Below, piece after piece: positions 59,436 through 64,000 of a DNA stretch of 64,000 nt; within the stretch, counting starts at the first letter, position 1; each line of letters starts with the position of its first letter. The notes beneath the pieces are model-generated. The model ran no database searches, was not told the origin of the DNA, and saw nothing but the letters and a program-made list of their open reading frames with translations. The stretch covers positions 10,875,395 to 10,939,394 of the forward strand of contig NC_041016.1 in assembly GCF_004193775.1 (NCBI RefSeq), written 5' to 3'. Position numbers and translations under genes: made by a program. This DNA is from Glycine soja (taxonomy: Eukaryota; Streptophyta; Magnoliopsida; Fabales; Fabaceae).

Positions 59436-62400
59436 TGTATTAGTTTTTAATACTCTAGAAAAAATTGACATCCTTGTTGTTGCACAATCTAATATTGCAA
59501 TAAAGACTTAAACATGAAGTGTGCCAAAACTCATTGGTTCCAAAGATTAAAAAAAAAAATCCTCAAACAAGAAAATAAGCTAAAATTTCTTAAACACATT
59601 TTGTATACGCTCCTTAATTTGTATTATTTAAAATTTCTTAAAAACTACAAAATAGAAATATGCAATCTATATATTTTTCATAAAACTAAAAATCATAATT
59701 AATTATACATGACTCATAAGATTTATTTAAAACATAATAATATTTTCTCACTAGAGTGAAATAGAAATATGAAATTCTAAAAATTAGGAAATATATAATA
59801 TGTGTGCGAGATTTTTTTTTTATATCAATGAGTTTTATAAATACTCCTTCACATGCAAATTGTTAAATTCCTTACCACTAGCCAATCTTAGTTTTGCTTT
59901 TCTAACAATTTTTCTATTTTTCTTGAAAGGCAAAATCATGTATCCTATATATTATAATATTTTCTTTTGTCATATAAAATTTTACTTTATCATCGGCTAA
60001 GCAACAACCTCGTGCTCAATGCTAATCAGGTCAACTAATTGGGTTGCATCAACCAAATGTTAAAATTGAACCAAAAAAAAGTGTCATTATCAGTGATGTT
60101 CTCCCTTTTCTCCCAAATCACCACACCAAACCACAATCCAAATCTACCAAACCCCAAAACGCCATCGCACCCCAAATCTGAAATCGCACAAAGCCACCAC
60201 ACAACAAAACACCTTGAGTTGCCAACACATAGAGCTACCACCACTGCAAAAAGAAACCATCAAGAGACAGGAAAGAAGAAGATAGAATTAGGTAGAAGAG
60301 GGAGAAAAGAAAACCATCAACAAGTGAAAGAAAAGAAAAGAAAGGAGGTTCAATTCGCAGAGTGACTAGGAAAGGAAACAACTGATTGTTGATAAATCAA
60401 GGAAACTATTTTAAGTTTTAAACAATCGTCGGAAACAATAAAAATAAGGGAGGTGGGCATGCTTAGATAAAAAAAAAATTATAAACTATCAATTAGTGTA
60501 TGTTAGGCCAATGCTAATAATTCTTATTTTTCTAAATATTTGCAGCGTTAGCCATGGCCTATACAATTAAAAAAGAATATATATATTAAAAAAATTAATA
60601 AATAGCATTTTAGTTTAAAAGAATATGTTAGGCCAATGCTTTTATTTTCAGGTTTCGGGCCGAATATTACTAACTCAATCAATCAACAAGAGATAACATT
60701 GAAGAACAATTTTTACCAAGGTCAAATTAAAATTAAGAGTATTCACAGAGATAATATATACTTCATGCTTACAAATGCAAAACGTATATAAATTATGTAG
60801 CCATGTAGATGCGGAGTCATGCTGATCCCAGTGAGTGATCATTGCCATTCAATTAAGAATACTTTTACATGTCATCAATAAATTATATCAAAGAATATTG
60901 AAGTATATTATCTACAAGCAAAGTTTGTTGCCCATAAAGACAATGAAATGAGGGGGGGTGCATGGGTGGAAATCAAGACCATCAATCAGTAAATTCTTTT
61001 GAGCTTGAGAACATTCAGGTCCACTTACTTCATTCAAAGTCAAAATGAGCTGACTTTTCCATGCCACATAGTATATTGATTTGAATTTTCTCTTGGTCGA
61101 GAGTAGTTCAATCTTTGGAAATAAACTATTTAAGAAGCTAATGGGAATCAGGGTCTCTTTTCATTATCTTCTGAGGTCACAACATGAAAGCTTGTATAAG
61201 AAATATTAGAATTAATAGCCAATTCTAGAGGGTGCTTAAGGATGGCTTTTTGTGGATAATCAAACTTCTAAAAGTGATTATGATGAGATTGTAGGATGCA
61301 ATTAACTAGGAACTAATATAGTATGTCGGAATGATAAAGGACAAAGATTATAAAATTGAGAAAAGCCAGCATAATCTAAGTTTTATAAATATAAACTAGG
61401 CTTAATATTATCCTTAAAGAGTCATATTAACGTCGACCCTGCCGTTTGTTTGGTTCCAAAAGTTAAGTCCTAGTTGTGTGTAGTCTTGTGAATACGTTCA
61501 AAGATGATGCTCAAAGAATCATTTTGTTGATAAAATGATACAAGCATGATAAGACACTTTTGAAGGCTCTGATTTTTTTTTACTTTTAGACAAAGTGGTT
61601 TCGAAACGTTTCATCCCCTTGTCACGTTTTGATTTATTTTTTTTCTCCCTTGTGTGTAAGCTTTTTTATATCTAGCCATGATGTGGGCATGTTGTGGGGA
61701 CAAAGAGGTGGCCTTAATTTTGTTTATAATTTGAAGGATTCAAGTTTTCAATGGACCAATGATCGTGGAGAGAATCACCGACCCCTTATGTTTGATGAGA
61801 CATTTTAAGAATCTACTACATATATATAGGTAAGACAACTATTACCCCTATATTTCTCTCTCTTCTCAAGTTGTCACTCTGAATTTTGATTTTCATATCA
61901 TATGCTCCAAAAGAGCCACTATTACGCCAACTACATCTCATACTGTTCATTACCCATACTCTTTTTCTTAACAAGTTGATTAGGCTTCAAATCAAGGTGT
62001 AATCGAGGTCCGCGTAATAATCATGAGTGGAGACAACATTTGTAAAAGTTGTACTATAAACACTATATTTGAGGTTTTGATATGAGATTATTAAAATACT
62101 CAAAGTCGATCTTACCCTTAAAATTTATCATTCTCGCCCGAGCACAAGTCATTTGAGAAATAACACAAGTATTATTGTGCCAATGTCTATAATTTGGCAA
62201 TTGACAAAATTTTCCCATCACAATATACATATAATTACTCGTGAATTTAATTGGAAAAAAGTTTTGTACATAAGATAATTAACTATGCTGAGAATTGAGA
62301 TAACTTATCACTTATTGTGCATTTTGAACAATTCCACTCGCCTGATTTTGTTTTATATCTTTATTCTAATATTAAGATGCATCATATAATTATGAATTGG

Positions 62401-62684
62401 CTTTTTTCAAACGGCCATATTGCAAAGGCCAAAAGAAATTGGCAAGTTGCAACAATGTGGCCAAAAGGTGTAGGATTGTGATTTTTTCTACACACTATCT
62501 ATGTTATTTCCATTTTCTTATCTATCTGAGTTAGGGCAAACTTTATTACCACCTCTTCTCCAGCATTGTTGTTTGAACTAGTTTTGGGACTGTTATGGAA
62601 GTAAATGTTCTTATTGCAGGACGCTAGGCAGAGTCTCGGAGGTAACCCAAACTTGAAATAGTTTATAAACATAATACAATATAT
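59436..62684. other. Intergenic region with compositional blocks
   Basis: The 60090-60350 block is C- and A-rich then GA-rich on the plus strand. Its open frames lack family motifs. TATGTTAGGCCAATGCT occurs at about 60497 and 60626. A FQWTNDRGE-like frame near 61755 hints at a LINE endonuclease remnant but is too short to call. No gene recognised. Confidence 0.5.
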
Positions 62685-62687
62685 ACT

Positions 62688-63039
62688 CACTACTACATCC
62701 ATATGTGATATTTAGTAATATTTTTTTGTTCCTAACACTTAATAAAAATATTGTTAAAAGTATTTGACAACATTTAAAAATATATCATCAAATTATAAAT
62801 AAATATTATTAATATGTTTTTGTGATATTTTATAGTGTATAGCTCATGTTGCTAAAACCTAAAAGTGTCACAAAAAGGCTTTAACAACATAGATTATACA
62901 CAATATCTAATAAAATATTGTAAAACATATTAATAATATTTATTCATAATTTAACGATATTTTTTTATATTACCAAAGATTTTTAGTAAAAAAATTTTAA
63001 GTATTTGGAAAAAAGATATTATTAAAGGTCATAGTAGTG
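62688..63039. mobile_element. CACTA-type foldback MITE, 352 bp
   Basis: Left end CACTACTACATCC; right end in reverse complement CACTACTATGACC. A perfect ACT duplication flanks it (62685-62687 and 63040-63042). Internal arms also pair (AATTATAAATAAATATTATT with AATAATATTTATTCATAATT), so nearly the whole element can fold back. It has no coding capacity. Confidence 0.75.
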
Positions 63040-63042
63040 ACT

Positions 63043-64000
63043 CAAGATATATCTTCTCTGGTATAAATTTCTTTATAGTTTTCTTTGTAAGTTTATATGA
63101 TTATAGTATAATGTAAAAGGGCTATGTCTTTTGATATTTTTCACCTCAGTTTGAAATTTATGATTATGAATTTTAGTTTAACAGTATGAAGGATTTAGAA
63201 AACAGCAGTAAGACAATATAATGGGTGGAAATGTTTTCATTTTCACTTAATTCTTACTTGACAAACATGACAGATTGATGAATTTTAACTCCCGCGTTTT
63301 TTTTTATTTCTCACATATATATAATCTTTATATGAGACAAATTTATTTAAAATATAATTCGACACTAAAATTTTAATAATTGATTTACAAATTAATTAAA
63401 TATTCAATTAAAAAATGGAGAATAAAAAAATCTTATTGTTATAACCAATATTTTTAAAATCGAACCGGTCATTAAATTAATTAAGACATTGGTTAGAGAT
63501 TGATGGTTTGAATTGGTATTAATAAAATAATAATAATGATAATTAAATCATACATAAAATTTAAAGAAACATAATGTTATAATTTTAAATATTATATAAA
63601 AACAAAAAAATAAAAACATTATTTACTAATAACACTTTTTAATGTATTCTTTTGAATACTGTTTTTTATTAACTAAAATTTATTAAAAATCATAATTTTA
63701 TAGTTTTATTTCTTATTTAATGAACTTCACTCATAATTTTATAATTTTTAATAAATTTTAACATAGAGGGTGTATTAAAAGAGTATTTCTTTTTTTTTTT
63801 TACAAACTAAAAAAATGTGTTAGAGAATATATTGTTAGATTATTTTCACTTTCTTAAAAAAATCAAAATAGTGTCATATTAAAATTTTCATATCCACTTT
63901 GAAATAATTTTTTACCCTTTTTTCTCAAAGTCAATTATGTGATTTGTTTGAAGCGCGTACTTAATTCACCAGTTTTTTTGGCCAGACCAACCGTTCCATT
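63043..64000. other. AT-rich intergenic sequence to the window edge
   Basis: No gene or element end recognised. From 63590 on it is dominated by TAAAATTTATTAAAAAT-like words in both orientations. Confidence 0.5.

Noticed and set aside
1..64000. A novel multi-gene system (biosynthetic cluster, immune-receptor cluster or similar)
   Set aside because: The three intact genes belong to unrelated common families, spaced by transposons, with no co-orientation or shared regulatory sites beyond chance.

Overview
This 64 kb window is plant nuclear DNA, very AT-rich and dense in transposons, and probably comes from a legume (Glycine or a close relative). That placement rests on protein families, intron style and repeat types recognised by eye; no search was run. 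I found no bacterial, organellar or viral block, no tRNA or rRNA gene and no CRISPR array.

Three host genes look intact, all on the minus strand, and each can be spliced into one open frame. They are a six-exon annexin (17634-20783, 313 aa), a six-exon short-chain dehydrogenase/reductase of the At4g20760 type (25844-31089, 291 aa), and a three-exon group IIe WRKY transcription factor (48103-51090, 523 aa). Host-gene remnants are a thaumatin-like fragment (about 7.95-8.10 kb), a frameshifted PORR-domain organelle RNA-binding gene (12.76-14.05 kb) and a truncated second copy of SDR exons 3-4 (23.7-24.3 kb).

Layout. 0-9 kb: a possible CACTA end, a foldback Mutator-type MITE with a perfect 10-bp direct repeat, a hAT-type MITE, and a 4.03 kb Mutator-like element (3037-7070) whose FAR1-like transposase keeps one frame broken by only four stops. 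9-14 kb: a young Ty1/copia element (9083-12733, TSD ATGCT) that has lost gag, protease and most of integrase, sitting just upstream of the PORR pseudogene. 15-17 kb: a decayed PIF/Harbinger-like element. 17.6-20.8 kb: annexin. 21.1-23.2 kb: an element with arms of about 0.55 kb in inverted orientation. 23.7-31.1 kb: the SDR gene and its broken duplicate. 32.7-40.3 kb: a decayed L1-type LINE split by a 2.6 kb apparent solo LTR. 40.3-48 kb: AT-rich intergenic DNA with TA microsatellites and a small CACTA MITE. 48.1-51.5 kb: WRKY. 52.5-64 kb: a 182-bp MITE whose ends match the 3-7 kb MULE, a 2.67 kb CACTA element with subterminal repeat arrays and gene fragments, a foldback repeat and another CACTA MITE.

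The three genes are unrelated and do not form a pathway or cluster. The main interest is transposon biology: a MULE and a MITE that share termini, several elements with readable target-site duplications, nested insertions and captured gene fragments. I did not find a convincing undescribed biological system.
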